DNA of 64,000 bases, taken from contig CATKHK010000125.1 in NCBI GenBank assembly GCA_949751835.1, positions 1 through 64,000 of the forward strand, given 5' to 3'. The number at the start of each line of letters is the position of its first letter. Within the stretch, counting starts at the first letter, position 1. This stretch comes from Blepharisma japonicum. Its lineage: Eukaryota; Ciliophora; Heterotrichea; Heterotrichida; Blepharismidae. The notes under the pieces were generated by a model. That model searched no databases. It saw only the letters and a program-made list of their open reading frames with translations, and was not told the DNA's origin. Made by a program: the position numbers and the translations under genes. Positions 54,977 to 64,000 of the stretch are shown in pieces.

Positions 54977-56011
54977 ATGGAGTTACGAGTAGGCAGCAAG
55001 TTCAGGGTGGGAAGAAAAATCGGAAGCGGATCGTTTGGAGAGATTTATCTTGGGACAAACATTCAAACTAACGAAGAAGTCGCAATAAAACTTGAGAATA
55101 TTCGAACGAGACATCCTCAGCTACTCTACGAATCGCGCTTGTACAGAATTCTTCAGGGTGGGACAGGGATTCCTTGTATTTATTGGTATGGAGTTGAAGG
55201 AGACTACAATGTGATGGTCATGGAACTGCTTGGGCCTTCGTTAGAAGACTTGCATCAATTTTGTGGGCGATCTATGAGTGTGAAGACTGTGTTAATGCTA
55301 GCTGATCAAATGATTTCAAGGGTGGAGTATATGCATGCGAAGAATTTTTTGCATAGAGACATCAAGCCTGATAACTTCCTTATTGGTCTTGGCCGCAAGG
55401 CCAACCAAGTCTATGCCATCGATTTCGGACTTGCCAAAAAGTATAGAGATCCCAAGACCAACCAGCATATCCCATACCGTGAAGGCAAAAACTTGACAGG
55501 GACGGCCCGCTATGCTTCTATCAGCACTCATATCGGTATTGAACAGTCACGCCGTGACGATCTTGAAGGTATTGGCTATGTTCTTCTCTATTTCTTAAGA
55601 GGCTCCCTCCCATGGCAAGGCTTGCAAGGTAACAACAAAAAGGAAAAATACGCTGCAATTATGGACAAAAAAATAAATACCAGCGTAGAAGTTTTGTGTG
55701 CGAATTTTCCTTCAGAGTTTGCGACTTATATAAACTACTGCAAAGCTCTGCGATTTGAGGACAGGCCAGATTACAGCTATTTAAAGAGGCTGTTTAAGGA
55801 TTTATTTTTCAGAGAAAATTATCAGTATGATTTTATGTTTGATTGGTGCTTGATAAGACAGCAGGCAGGGCAAAACTCTACTCCACAAGCAGTACAGCAA
55901 GAGAATAATCAAGAAGAGACCAAGCAGAATCGGCAAAGAATAAGCCAAAATCCACCTGCCCATACTCCTGGGCCGAAAATAATGACGATTGCTTCAAGAA
56001 ATATGAGGTAA
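54977..56011 (+). CDS. casein kinase 1
   Basis: 344 residues, single exon, no TGA. Full CK1 kinase domain: [27 protein letters not shown] with D128 (same number as in CK1 delta), IDFGLAKKY, the CK1-specific [10 protein letters not shown]-type activation segment and [24 protein letters not shown]. The C-terminal ~45 residues are Gln/Asn-rich and short. Ciliates have many CK1 paralogues. GC content is higher than in its neighbours, as expected for a well-expressed conserved kinase. Confidence 0.95.
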   Translation: MELRVGSKFRVGRKIGSGSFGEIYLGTNIQTNEEVAIKLENIRTRHPQLLYESRLYRILQGGTGIPCIYWYGVEGDYNVMVMELLGPSLEDLHQFCGRSMSVKTVLMLADQMISRVEYMHAKNFLHRDIKPDNFLIGLGRKANQVYAIDFGLAKKYRDPKTNQHIPYREGKNLTGTARYASISTHIGIEQSRRDDLEGIGYVLLYFLRGSLPWQGLQGNNKKEKYAAIMDKKINTSVEVLCANFPSEFATYINYCKALRFEDRPDYSYLKRLFKDLFFRENYQYDFMFDWCLIRQQAGQNSTPQAVQQENNQEETKQNRQRISQNPPAHTPGPKIMTIASRNMR

Positions 56012-56060
56012 TTATATATATTAATAGAGTAGTTATTTTTATTAAAGATATAAAATCTAA

Positions 56061-56864
56061 ATGGTATCTGACAACGAAGAACAGCTAATATCCCAAGTTT
56101 GGTCCGGCTCAGTCCCTATAAGTATCACTTTATCAATCCACGATATCACCGCGCTTGAGCCTCCCCCTCAATATTTCTCAATTCTCCCACGAGTATCATA
56201 TCTCCCCTTAATCCTTGACAAGGTGATAGAGCATTTTGCTCCATTTACCCATACAAGTATCAGCACGTCCTCTATGTGATTTTCTTATAATGGAATCCCT
56301 CTCAAATGGCAGTATCCTATAGGAGTTCTCTGTGACCTTCTAACTGGTAATAGTCCTATGCTTCCATGGCCTTTAGAGTTTAATTTTGATAGATACCCAA
56401 CTGATGTTCTGCTGCCTTATCAAGGCTTGAAATCAATAAGAGCTTTATATCAAAATTCGTTAAAAGAAAGCACCTCCCTTCTATTAGGGACTTCTACGGT
56501 TCTTATGAATTTATCAAGAAGTGATGAAGAAATTCTGTGAAAATGCGCTACTGAAGGAAATCCAAAGAGATATAGAGAAATTGCGAGCGGATTTGTAGGG
56601 ATCGATCATAGTGAAATCAGGTATCTGCCTGTGAGATTTTTATACCCAAAAATTCTGGGTGGATTTGTAGTCCAGCCTATTCGCCCTATGAAGGAAAACG
56701 GTGAGCCATGGAGGGTTGGAGAAATTGCGAGCCAAATGTTCAATGGGTTTGACGGGAAATTAATTGCACAAGGTATCGAAATTCCTAAAGAAACTCCAAT
56801 ATATTGGCTGTGGAAATATTTATCCCACGCTGATAATTTTCTTTACATAATACTAATAGACTAA
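56061..56864 (+). CDS. ATG5: autophagy protein ATG5
   Basis: 267 residues joined over two TGA=Trp codons (56277, 56538) that fall on family Trp (WFSYNGIPLKWQYPIGVL and ILWKC). Family landmarks: VWSGSVPISITLS at the start, PPPQYFSILPRVSYLPLIL, NSLKES with K135 in the place of the acceptor lysine for ATG12 (human K130), VLMNLS, and YLPVRFLYP with a C-terminal ubiquitin-like part. ATG5 joins ATG12 and ATG16 to form the lipid-conjugation enzyme of autophagy. Human ATG5 has 275 residues. With the standard code this gene would be split into three. Confidence 0.96.
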
Positions 56865-56908
56865 TAACCCTATCTTTCTTATTTTGAAGCAAAAATGTCA
56901 ATAAATAA

Positions 56909-58225
56909 ATGATTCATCCATCTGTTCCAGCCTATACTATAGGTTTAAAAACAGTCGCAGAACCTCCTACTACAAATAAACTGGGTCCAGGCCCTGGCAC
57001 TTATACCGTCCGTCAAGAAGAAATCAAAGTTCCAGCCCCTGTGATCGGTACAGGCAATCGACCTGGATTATTTCAAAAAACTAACTTCCCAGGGCCAGGA
57101 AATTACAACATCCCTAGCTTTGTAGACCCCATAACTGACCCGAACTCCGAGAAAAAACGTGAAAAATTGCTAAAAGGCAGCCAGCGTGACAAATCAGACA
57201 AAGTTCGAATTGATGCGCCCGGCCCTGGGTCTTATAACCCTCAAAAGCACTCTACGTCTTTTTGCTATTCTATGGGGAATAAAACATTCAGTCTAATAGA
57301 AGAAAAGGCAATTAATGTAGGCCCAGGACAGTATGACCCAAATTTTAATTCAGTTATGAAAGAAACTGGCATGAAAATTGGGACCGGGCAAAGAAGTGTG
57401 TCGGTTGGAAAAAAGAGAGTCCCTGGGCCTGGAACTTATGAAGTTGATAGCGGAGAAGATGGGCCGAAATATAGCTTTGGACTTGACAAAAAAACAAAAA
57501 ATAATAATAATGTGGAAGTTCCAGCGCCATGGACTTATGATATCCCAGGACTTGTAGAGGAGCTGAAAAACAAGCCAGGAAAAACTATTGGGCCAAAATG
57601 TTGGGTACCAATTAAAGATTCCTGTGCTCCAGGCCCTGGAGCTTATGAGCCAAAACCTGATGAAAATGCGCCGAAATATTCAGTTGGGACTGGGAAAAGA
57701 ACGAATTTTACAAAAGTACAGAAAATGCCTGGGCCTGGAGAATATACGCCAAGAAACCCTGCTCATACTTTGAAAGCGTCAAAAATTGGTACAGGTAAGA
57801 GACCACCATTATCAGCCCCTAACCAAACTCCAGGACCAGGGGCTTATAACTTAGACATTTCATTCGGTGGACCAAGCCATGGGATGAGTGGAAGGCGTGA
57901 CCAAGCAAAAAACCAAGACTTTGTTCCTGGGCCTGGACAATATGACCCTATACCTACTCATAGCTTATCCCCACATCATATTATAGGCACTGGGCAGCGC
58001 TCTAATATAGAAAAAGGATCCAGACTTAAATCTCTCCCAGGACCTGGACATTATAAAATAAAGAAAATTGAAGATACCCCTAAATGGAGCTTTGGGAAAG
58101 ATCCAAAGCTTAAAGAAAATTATGAAGACGACCCTGGACCTGGCCAATATGACCTCCCAACGAGTGTTCCAGACGTCGCAAAGTATCTTTTAACAGCCCC
58201 TAAAATGTATCCAGTTAAATCTTAA
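56909..58225 (+). CDS. STPG/SHIPPO (ODF3-like) axonemal repeat protein
   Basis: 438 residues with about twelve sperm-tail PG-rich repeats, each centred on PGPGxY (LGPGPGTYTV, FPGPGNYNIP, APGPGSYNP, VGPGQYDP, VPGPGTYEV, APGPGAYEP, MPGPGEYTP, TPGPGAYNL, VPGPGQYDP, LPGPGHYKI, DPGPGQYDLP); one unit has decayed to PAPWTY. GTGxR spacers lie between units. In ciliates such proteins bind microtubules in cilia or the cortex as inner-lumen or tip proteins. No TGA is used. An ATG at 56894 is out of frame. Confidence 0.93.
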   Translation: MIHPSVPAYTIGLKTVAEPPTTNKLGPGPGTYTVRQEEIKVPAPVIGTGNRPGLFQKTNFPGPGNYNIPSFVDPITDPNSEKKREKLLKGSQRDKSDKVRIDAPGPGSYNPQKHSTSFCYSMGNKTFSLIEEKAINVGPGQYDPNFNSVMKETGMKIGTGQRSVSVGKKRVPGPGTYEVDSGEDGPKYSFGLDKKTKNNNNVEVPAPWTYDIPGLVEELKNKPGKTIGPKCWVPIKDSCAPGPGAYEPKPDENAPKYSVGTGKRTNFTKVQKMPGPGEYTPRNPAHTLKASKIGTGKRPPLSAPNQTPGPGAYNLDISFGGPSHGMSGRRDQAKNQDFVPGPGQYDPIPTHSLSPHHIIGTGQRSNIEKGSRLKSLPGPGHYKIKKIEDTPKWSFGKDPKLKENYEDDPGPGQYDLPTSVPDVAKYLLTAPKMYPVKS

Positions 58226-58254
58226 TTTTTTATTACAAAATAATTGGCTTATAT

Positions 58255-58674
58255 TTATTAGAGCATCTTGTTAAGGTTTCTGCTAAATTTTTAACTATTG
58301 AAAATCCTAGATATCCTGTGATGCAAAAGGTCAAAAATAGCATTAAAATAAGCTTGTTAAATGATAAATACTCTCAGGATGATTTGCAGGAATCGCTTTC
58401 TGTGAGGCTACAGCATCTGGTAAATGAAGAGAAATAATAAATTCCAAATATAGTCCAGGTCAAGTATGCTGGAGAGGTCAGATAATAAAATTTGAGTGCT
58501 TGGGATTGGATTGAAGGAAAAGTTGTGATGAGAAAGGCTAAAACAGAGGAAAATAAACAAAAAATGTTCCAAGAGATATATCAATTCTTGATAAAGAAAA
58601 GTTGAGGGCAGGATGTTTGGGCTTTTATTTCAGAAAAAGCAAGCCAGGTTTTGAAAGAGTGGTTTGTTGAGTAA
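58255..58674 (+). pseudogene. degenerate coding relic, family unknown
   Basis: One frame runs for 140 codons (LLEHLVKVSAKFLTIENPRY, then VVMRKAKTEENKQKMFQEIY and DVWAFISEKASQVLKEW) but is broken by two double stops TAATAA near 58435 and 58484. The composition is plainly protein-like and helical. No 15-nt intron removes the stops. Probably a recently dead gene or a truncated 3' part; I do not recognise it. Confidence 0.45.
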
Positions 58675-59453
58675 AGGAAATAAATTATTGCGGTAAATGA
58701 AGCTATTTTGAGAATCGTCCTGAGATGCTTATAGTTTTCAATAGCTTTCATATTTTGATAAAGATATCAAATTATAAAAATAAAATATTAAGTTGAAGAA
58801 TGCTATAAATAGGTACTCTCTATAGAAAAGATATGATATTTGAGCCAGGTTAGTCTAAAAAGATAATAATTGTTTTATAAAGACGCTAAAAATATTTATT
58901 GAAGTTAAGTTAAATCAATAATCCTGAATATTCTAAAGATTTTTGGGCACAACTTATCAGCAAAAATAATTTTTAATTTTTTATCTATAATCTTCATGTC
59001 AAATAAAAGCCTAGGGTTATAATTTCAAGTTTAAATTCTCTTCTTCCTCTCCATAATCTGAAAAATCAATATCTTATTATTCTTATATTAACCATTCAAA
59101 TTTTTGATCAGCTTCTATATATAAGCACATTTTAGAGTTTTGAATCTTAAATATTAGCAATTTTATACGTCTTAAAATCGTCAGCATCTAAAAGCAATTC
59201 CAAAAAAATCTAAAAGTCCTTCATCCTATGACATCATAATATGGTGGAAAATACATTCCTAATTTCTTCCCCACCATGCACTTTATCATTAAAATTTCGA
59301 ATTTTTACTCCAAAAATTAACTTTCTCTCTATTGATTCCCTAAAAATAATTTCTCTTCTTTTTTCCTTCAATTTTCCTCTAATCTACGAATTTCCAAAAA
59401 TCCACTTTATTTTCCAAACTCATAAAAAATCGTTGGCTATATTTCATATAAAT
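58675..59453. other. intergenic upstream of CBS
   Basis: No gene supported. The CBS frame is open back to an ATG at 59241, but the 71 codons before 59454 are Ile/Phe/Ser-rich, unlike any CBS N-terminus, and are read as 5' leader. Confidence 0.5.
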
Positions 59454-60950
59454 ATGTCTCAGAAGACTTTCGATTTCAGGTACACTCCAACTCCTTGCAG
59501 ATGGGCTTTGAATGCATCAGGGCCAGACCCTCACCCTCATATTCCATATCGTCAACAACCAAAAATCTGCAACACGGTCTTGGACGCTGTTGGGAATACT
59601 CCTCTGGTCAGGATCAACAATCTTACTAAAAAAGACGGGATCCAAGCTGAAATTTTGGTAAAATGTGAGTTTTTCAATCCTGGTGGGTCCATAAAAGACA
59701 GAATTGCGCTCAGGATGATTGAGGATGCAGAAAGGGCTGGAAAAATTGAGCCAGGATGGACCTTGATAGAGCCAACCTCTGGAAATACAGGAATTGGAGT
59801 CGCATTGGTGGCAGCTGCCAAAGGTTACCCTTGCATTATCACTTTACCTGAAAAAATGAGTCAAGAAAAAAGTGACACTTTGCAAGCATTAGGAGCTCAA
59901 GTCATCAGAACTCCTTCAGGAGTAGGATCTAACGACCCAGAAGGCCACATCGGTCTTGCAAATCGTCTTGTAAATGAGCTTCCTAAAGCAGCAACCCCAG
60001 CTCAGTATCAAAATGCGTCTAACCCCTTAACCCATTATGATCAAACCGCAGAAGAACTGTTATACCAAACTGACGGTCATATTGATTATATTGTAGCTAC
60101 TGTAGGAACTGGTGGCCACATAACAGGCCTCTCAAGAAAACTTAAAGAAAGACTTCCAGATATAAAGGTAATTGCTGTAGATCCTGAAGGCTCAATTTTA
60201 GCAGACCCAGATGGTGTATGGAGACCATATAAAGTAGAAGGAATAGGCCAAGATTTTGTCCCAAGAGTTTGCAACACTAACTTAGTTGACCAATGGATCA
60301 GAGTAAGTGACAGAAATTCTTTTGAAACAGCCAGAAGACTTATAAAAGAAGAAGGTTTACTTGTAGGTGGATCCGCAGGCTCAGCATTCTGGGGCGCTTT
60401 AGAAGTCGCTAAAACTCTTCCTGCTGGCAAAAGAGTAGTAGTCATGCTTCCTGATGGGATCAGAAATTATATGTCAAGGTTCATCAGCGACCGCTGGATG
60501 ATCCAGAACGACTATATTGAGGCTCCAGAGCTAAGCATTTTGAGTGGGAGAACTATAAGAGATCTGACACAGGGTCCTTCTCAGACCTTGAGAGATCCTT
60601 CTTTAGGTCCCTCTCAAATTGTTTCGCCTACAACCCCAATATCAGAAGTCCTGGAAAGACTCCAGGCCCTGTCCCTTCATCAATTGCCTATTGTGGACGG
60701 AAGTAATGTGTTGGGTGTGGTCACTATTAAAAATATCACCTCGAAATTAGCTAATGGAAAACTGACGACTGCTGATCCTGTGATTAAAACACTGACGAAA
60801 GTCGCTAAAACGTTGAATCTTGATACTTCGCTGGCTTATTTGAGCGTTGTATTTGAAGATGATAACTTTGCAGTAGTGAAAGATGGAGATTATGTTACTG
60901 TGGTGACGCAGCTGGATCTTGCGAAGTTTATTGCTCAGCTTCAAGCTTAA
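59454..60950 (+). CDS. CBS: cystathionine beta-synthase
   Basis: 498 residues from the ATG at 59454. PLP-enzyme core with K81 in FFNPGGSIKDRIAL, then EPTSGNTGIGVA, NASNPLTHYDQTAEEL, TVGTGGHITGLSRKLKE and EGLLVGGSAGSAFWG, close to human CBS. The N-terminus keeps C15 and H27 (PCRWALNASGPDPHPH), matching the haem ligands C52 and H65 of human CBS with one residue less between, so haem binding is likely. After a Ser/Pro linker with a small duplicated GPSQ motif, two CBS domains follow (SPTTPISEVLERLQ... and a weaker second). It condenses serine and homocysteine to cystathionine in transsulfuration. GC-rich codons suggest high expression. Confidence 0.96.
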   Translation: MSQKTFDFRYTPTPCRWALNASGPDPHPHIPYRQQPKICNTVLDAVGNTPLVRINNLTKKDGIQAEILVKCEFFNPGGSIKDRIALRMIEDAERAGKIEPGWTLIEPTSGNTGIGVALVAAAKGYPCIITLPEKMSQEKSDTLQALGAQVIRTPSGVGSNDPEGHIGLANRLVNELPKAATPAQYQNASNPLTHYDQTAEELLYQTDGHIDYIVATVGTGGHITGLSRKLKERLPDIKVIAVDPEGSILADPDGVWRPYKVEGIGQDFVPRVCNTNLVDQWIRVSDRNSFETARRLIKEEGLLVGGSAGSAFWGALEVAKTLPAGKRVVVMLPDGIRNYMSRFISDRWMIQNDYIEAPELSILSGRTIRDLTQGPSQTLRDPSLGPSQIVSPTTPISEVLERLQALSLHQLPIVDGSNVLGVVTIKNITSKLANGKLTTADPVIKTLTKVAKTLNLDTSLAYLSVVFEDDNFAVVKDGDYVTVVTQLDLAKFIAQLQA

Positions 60951-63900
60951 GATAACGAAAATTTATCAAATGAGGGTAGATGAAACTAAAAATTTACCTT
61001 TATTTTAAGTTTTAGGTTGATTTCTTCTGTTGTTGAGCTTTTCTATCTTCTTTGTTAGATTTATTAGAAGTTTTGACGTAAATTTAATGCAGTGTGTTGT
61101 GTTTAATTTATTATAATCAATTGGAAATTTTGCTTTAATCTTCTTGAAAGTTAGAATTTTTTTATATTTAGATTAGAGAAAAATAGGCTTATAAATAATC
61201 AAATATTTTAATTTGCATTAATCGGCTCAATTTGCTATAAAATCATAATTCGAGAAGTTTATAAACTACATGTCAATATTATTTGAAATGTAACACACAA
61301 TTTAAATAATTAATTAGACATAAGATTTGGCAAATGCAATTATTTTAGTGTTGATAGGAAATTGTGAACTATAATATTTCTAGCTCTCCCCAGTTTCATA
61401 GATTTAATGCTTAAATTCATGATGATGAAGAGTCCTTATCAAATCTGCTAATATCCCCAAAATATACAGGATACTTTGACACAAAAGCCATTATGTGTGG
61501 GAAATTATTATAAAATTTTTATAAAGAGTAATATTTTGATTGATTGATGAAAAATTCAATCATAAGAGGAATTAGAATAAAATTAATGCTAAATCTATGA
61601 AATTTTATTATATAATTTAGATAGTGATGATTTGCTATTTAAAAATAGTAAATTCTAGTCTCAATTTAAATTTCTATTTTAAACTTGTTTAAGATAGTTT
61701 AAATAAATTTATTTATGTCGAATTTTCTCTCTTATTGCAATAGTAGTTAACTTCTCAATATTAGATTCCTTACCTTTTATATATAGTAGCTTTCATTTAG
61801 TTTAAAATAAGCCAAAAGCAATAAATCTTGAAATTCTTCATTAAAAATAGCCAAAATTATAGCCATGCAATTTTATATAATTTAATTAATATTTTAGTTA
61901 TTAATCGCACGAATTATGAAAATTAAGCTATCTAGCTTGAAAGAAATTTCAATAGCTTTATCTTCTGCATGGACTCCAAGGCATACTTATAAATATCTTA
62001 TATGTAGATATAAAATTTTAAAAGATGATAATATTTCTGTAAAGAATTGGTAATAATTCTTGCGTGAAGTGTTACAATGAAGATATAGTCAAGCTTATCT
62101 TTTGGCACGTAAAGGCTTTATGCTTTCTTTTAATTTATCAGTTTTAGATATTATTAATAAGAGTAGACAAGGAAAAAATAATTTTGATAAGAAAATATTA
62201 TTATATTTATATAATAGATAAAATTATGTTTTATCCATAATAATTTCTTAAGTGAGCACCTTCTATAAATCTTAACATCTCCAATGAGTAAACATTCTAT
62301 TTGTCGTCTATGCATCTAAATTAGCATAATCTGTTGCTAATTAATGCAAAAATAGTGTTGGCTTGACGAGAAATATTCTCTATGATTTTGAAGATTAAGA
62401 AATAAGATGAAATGAATCCATAAATTATTTCTTGTGTAGATCAAAATATATCTTAGTAAATCTTTCTTCATCCATATATTTCAAGTTTGCCTATCAATTT
62501 CTGCAGCGGCGATTATCTCATTGCGTAAAATAAGCATAAAGATTCATATGACATATGCATTGTAACTCAAGATGGTGAATTTTGTAAATATATTTCTAAT
62601 TGATATAGTTTATACACTAATTTGGCTTTTCCATACTAATGATTTTTGGTGTGTGATAATAAGAACGCTTTGATCTCAAAGTATAAAAATCTTATTTGGT
62701 ATGTAGAGCAAAATCGAATTAATGCATAATAGTATAATATATTGGCTTTTTAATGATCCTCAATCTTAACTGTCTACTGGGTTCCCTTTACTAAAGGCAA
62801 AAATGGGATAACCAGTATCTAGGGTTTTTTATGAAGATTAAGATAAGCCTTTGTTGAAGCTGTTTAAATAATATTAAAACCACAAATATGCCATTCTTAT
62901 AATATAATTTGTTTTATAGTAGCACAATTAAAATATATAACAGACTTCTTAAACCAGAGGACTGTTCTCTGCTGAATTAATTAATAAAAAAACTTGAATT
63001 TATTTTAATTTTTATATCTAATATTTTACTCTACTATAACTTACAACAATACATCTGAGAAAAATGTTGTTACAATGGGATCAGCAAGATTATAGAATAT
63101 TTTATATTAAACCTGCTATACATGCAATGTGGATAGGTATGGAGTCCCTTAGCTAACTGATTAGTGTCAGAGAAGTATGATTGCGAAGCATGCCTTGAGA
63201 ATTCGAATATAACATTATCCATATTTAATGCGTGAATTGAAAGACATTATATAAAATTTAGCCTCAATTACTCTTGAAGCTGAATAAAAAATAACAATAA
63301 TGGAAGAAATTGATAATGCAAATGTTTATAACTAAAGAAAACAGAGATTCTGAATTTAAATCAATTGCAGAAGATGCTTATTTTTTCTTTAGAGAAGGAA
63401 TTTGTTGATTTTAATCAATATATTTATTGAAGAGTTGAGAGAATAAAAGATATTTTACAATTAAAGGTGAAAATGATAGCCTTATTTTGAACGAATTTTT
63501 TAAAAAATAAATTTGAAAGAAGAATTTTGAAAATTTGATGAATTTATTTATATGGCTACAATGGAGGCTTGCACTACAAAAATTTAAACGCAGACTAGAG
63601 AGCATTATGGAGAAAATGTTTTGAATGATTAATAGTTTTAATTATTTAATTTTAACTCTGTATAAGGAAATGTAATATGGCTTAGCTTTCACATCACATG
63701 ATTATTTTTATTAATTCTGCCTAAAACCAAACTAAATGGCAGCTGGGGAGTGTCACAAAATCTTAAAATCCTTCAATACTTTGATTATCAAATAATTGCT
63801 CCTAATGGCAACACTTAAAATTTCCTTATTGTCAGGAAACATTTTTATCGATATTCATACTGATCAAATTTTTGCTAATTATGATCCATATTATAATAAC

Positions 63901-64000
63901 AACAATGGCAGAATCAAGATCTAAACTGCGGACTCTGGAACATGCCCTGACATCTTTAAGCCCATTGGAGCGTGGAAAAGTAATTTTTGACTTAGTTTAT
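60951..64000. other. 3-kb AT-rich region without a supported gene
   Basis: The longest gene-free stretch of the window. Codon-like composition is absent over most of it. Short protein-like pieces occur near 63300-63600 (helical, Lys/Glu-rich) and near 63715-63990 (pieces such as LNGSWGVSQNLKILQYFDYQ and FANYDPYYNNNNGRIKI), each broken by TAA/TAG, so the right edge may touch a decayed gene. No telomeric repeat, tRNA or tandem repeat was seen. Confidence 0.45.

Noticed and set aside
59241-59453. 71-residue N-terminal extension of CBS
   Set aside because: Ile/Phe/Ser-rich and unlike any CBS or targeting sequence I know; the ATG at 59454 gives the standard N-terminus. A mitochondrial presequence cannot be fully excluded.
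1-64000. CRISPR array, rRNA, telomere repeats
   Set aside because: No regularly spaced identical repeats, no rRNA core sequence and no telomere-like tandem repeat are visible.

Overview
The window reads as macronuclear-type DNA of a heterotrich ciliate, most likely Blepharisma or a close relative. Two features of the sequence point there. First, in many conserved genes TGA lies in frame exactly where the family has tryptophan (RNA-dependent RNA polymerase, G-beta-like WD40 protein, ATG5, glucan water dikinase, formyltransferase), while genes end only in TAA or TAG. Second, the introns are 15 nt, once 16 nt, with GT..AG ends; seven can be placed where their removal restores a conserved protein. 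UGA=Trp together with 15/16-nt introns is the known combination of Blepharisma; Stentor has such introns but the standard code. The DNA is AT-rich, genes are mostly single-exon and closely packed (gaps down to 6-12 nt), and gene starts look like aaATG.

Layout. 1-6.1 kb: the tail of a large, probably surface, protein; decayed coiled-coil sequence; an intact zinc-module/kelch gene on the minus strand; and a relic in which a broken DNA primase small subunit (PRIM1) sits inside a broken SEC63. 6.1-15.8 kb: three tandem paralogues of a zinc-module/coiled-coil/TPR protein, TPR debris, and two 1-kb copies of a non-coding block carrying three internal modules, duplicated together with the TPR genes. 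15.9-24.6 kb: proteasome ATPase Rpt4, an RDR-type RNA-dependent RNA polymerase, a TraB-like protein and two secreted Cys-rich proteins. 24.7-39.1 kb: a CAAX-ended protein with two introns, a UBA/RING-H2 protein, a long coiled-coil protein, several small secreted or membrane proteins, an LTA4H-type M1 aminopeptidase, a conserved-looking coiled-coil protein and a G-beta-like protein. 39.8-46.1 kb: a minimal voltage-sensor protein, a CDPK whose EF-hands are degenerate, a TMEM185-like RING protein and a 53-residue membrane protein. 46.2-61 kb: a dense housekeeping run with alpha-glucan water dikinase, Met-tRNA formyltransferase, an otubain-like/RING-like protein, a LITAF-like protein, DNAJC9, a three-TM protein, casein kinase 1, ATG5, an STPG/SHIPPO axonemal protein and cystathionine beta-synthase. 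61-64 kb: AT-rich DNA with no gene I can support.

This is not operon-like biology; neighbours are mostly functionally unrelated. Themes that recur are small-RNA biology (RDR), protein turnover and autophagy (Rpt4, ATG5, three RING or RING-like proteins), glycogen/amylopectin phosphorylation (GWD) and membrane signalling (G-beta-like, CDPK, voltage sensor). The least described material is the zinc-module family that swaps TPR and kelch partners, its co-duplicated non-coding blocks, the split-otubain-like RING protein and the primase-in-SEC63 relic. No tRNA, rRNA, CRISPR array, intact mobile element or telomere was seen.
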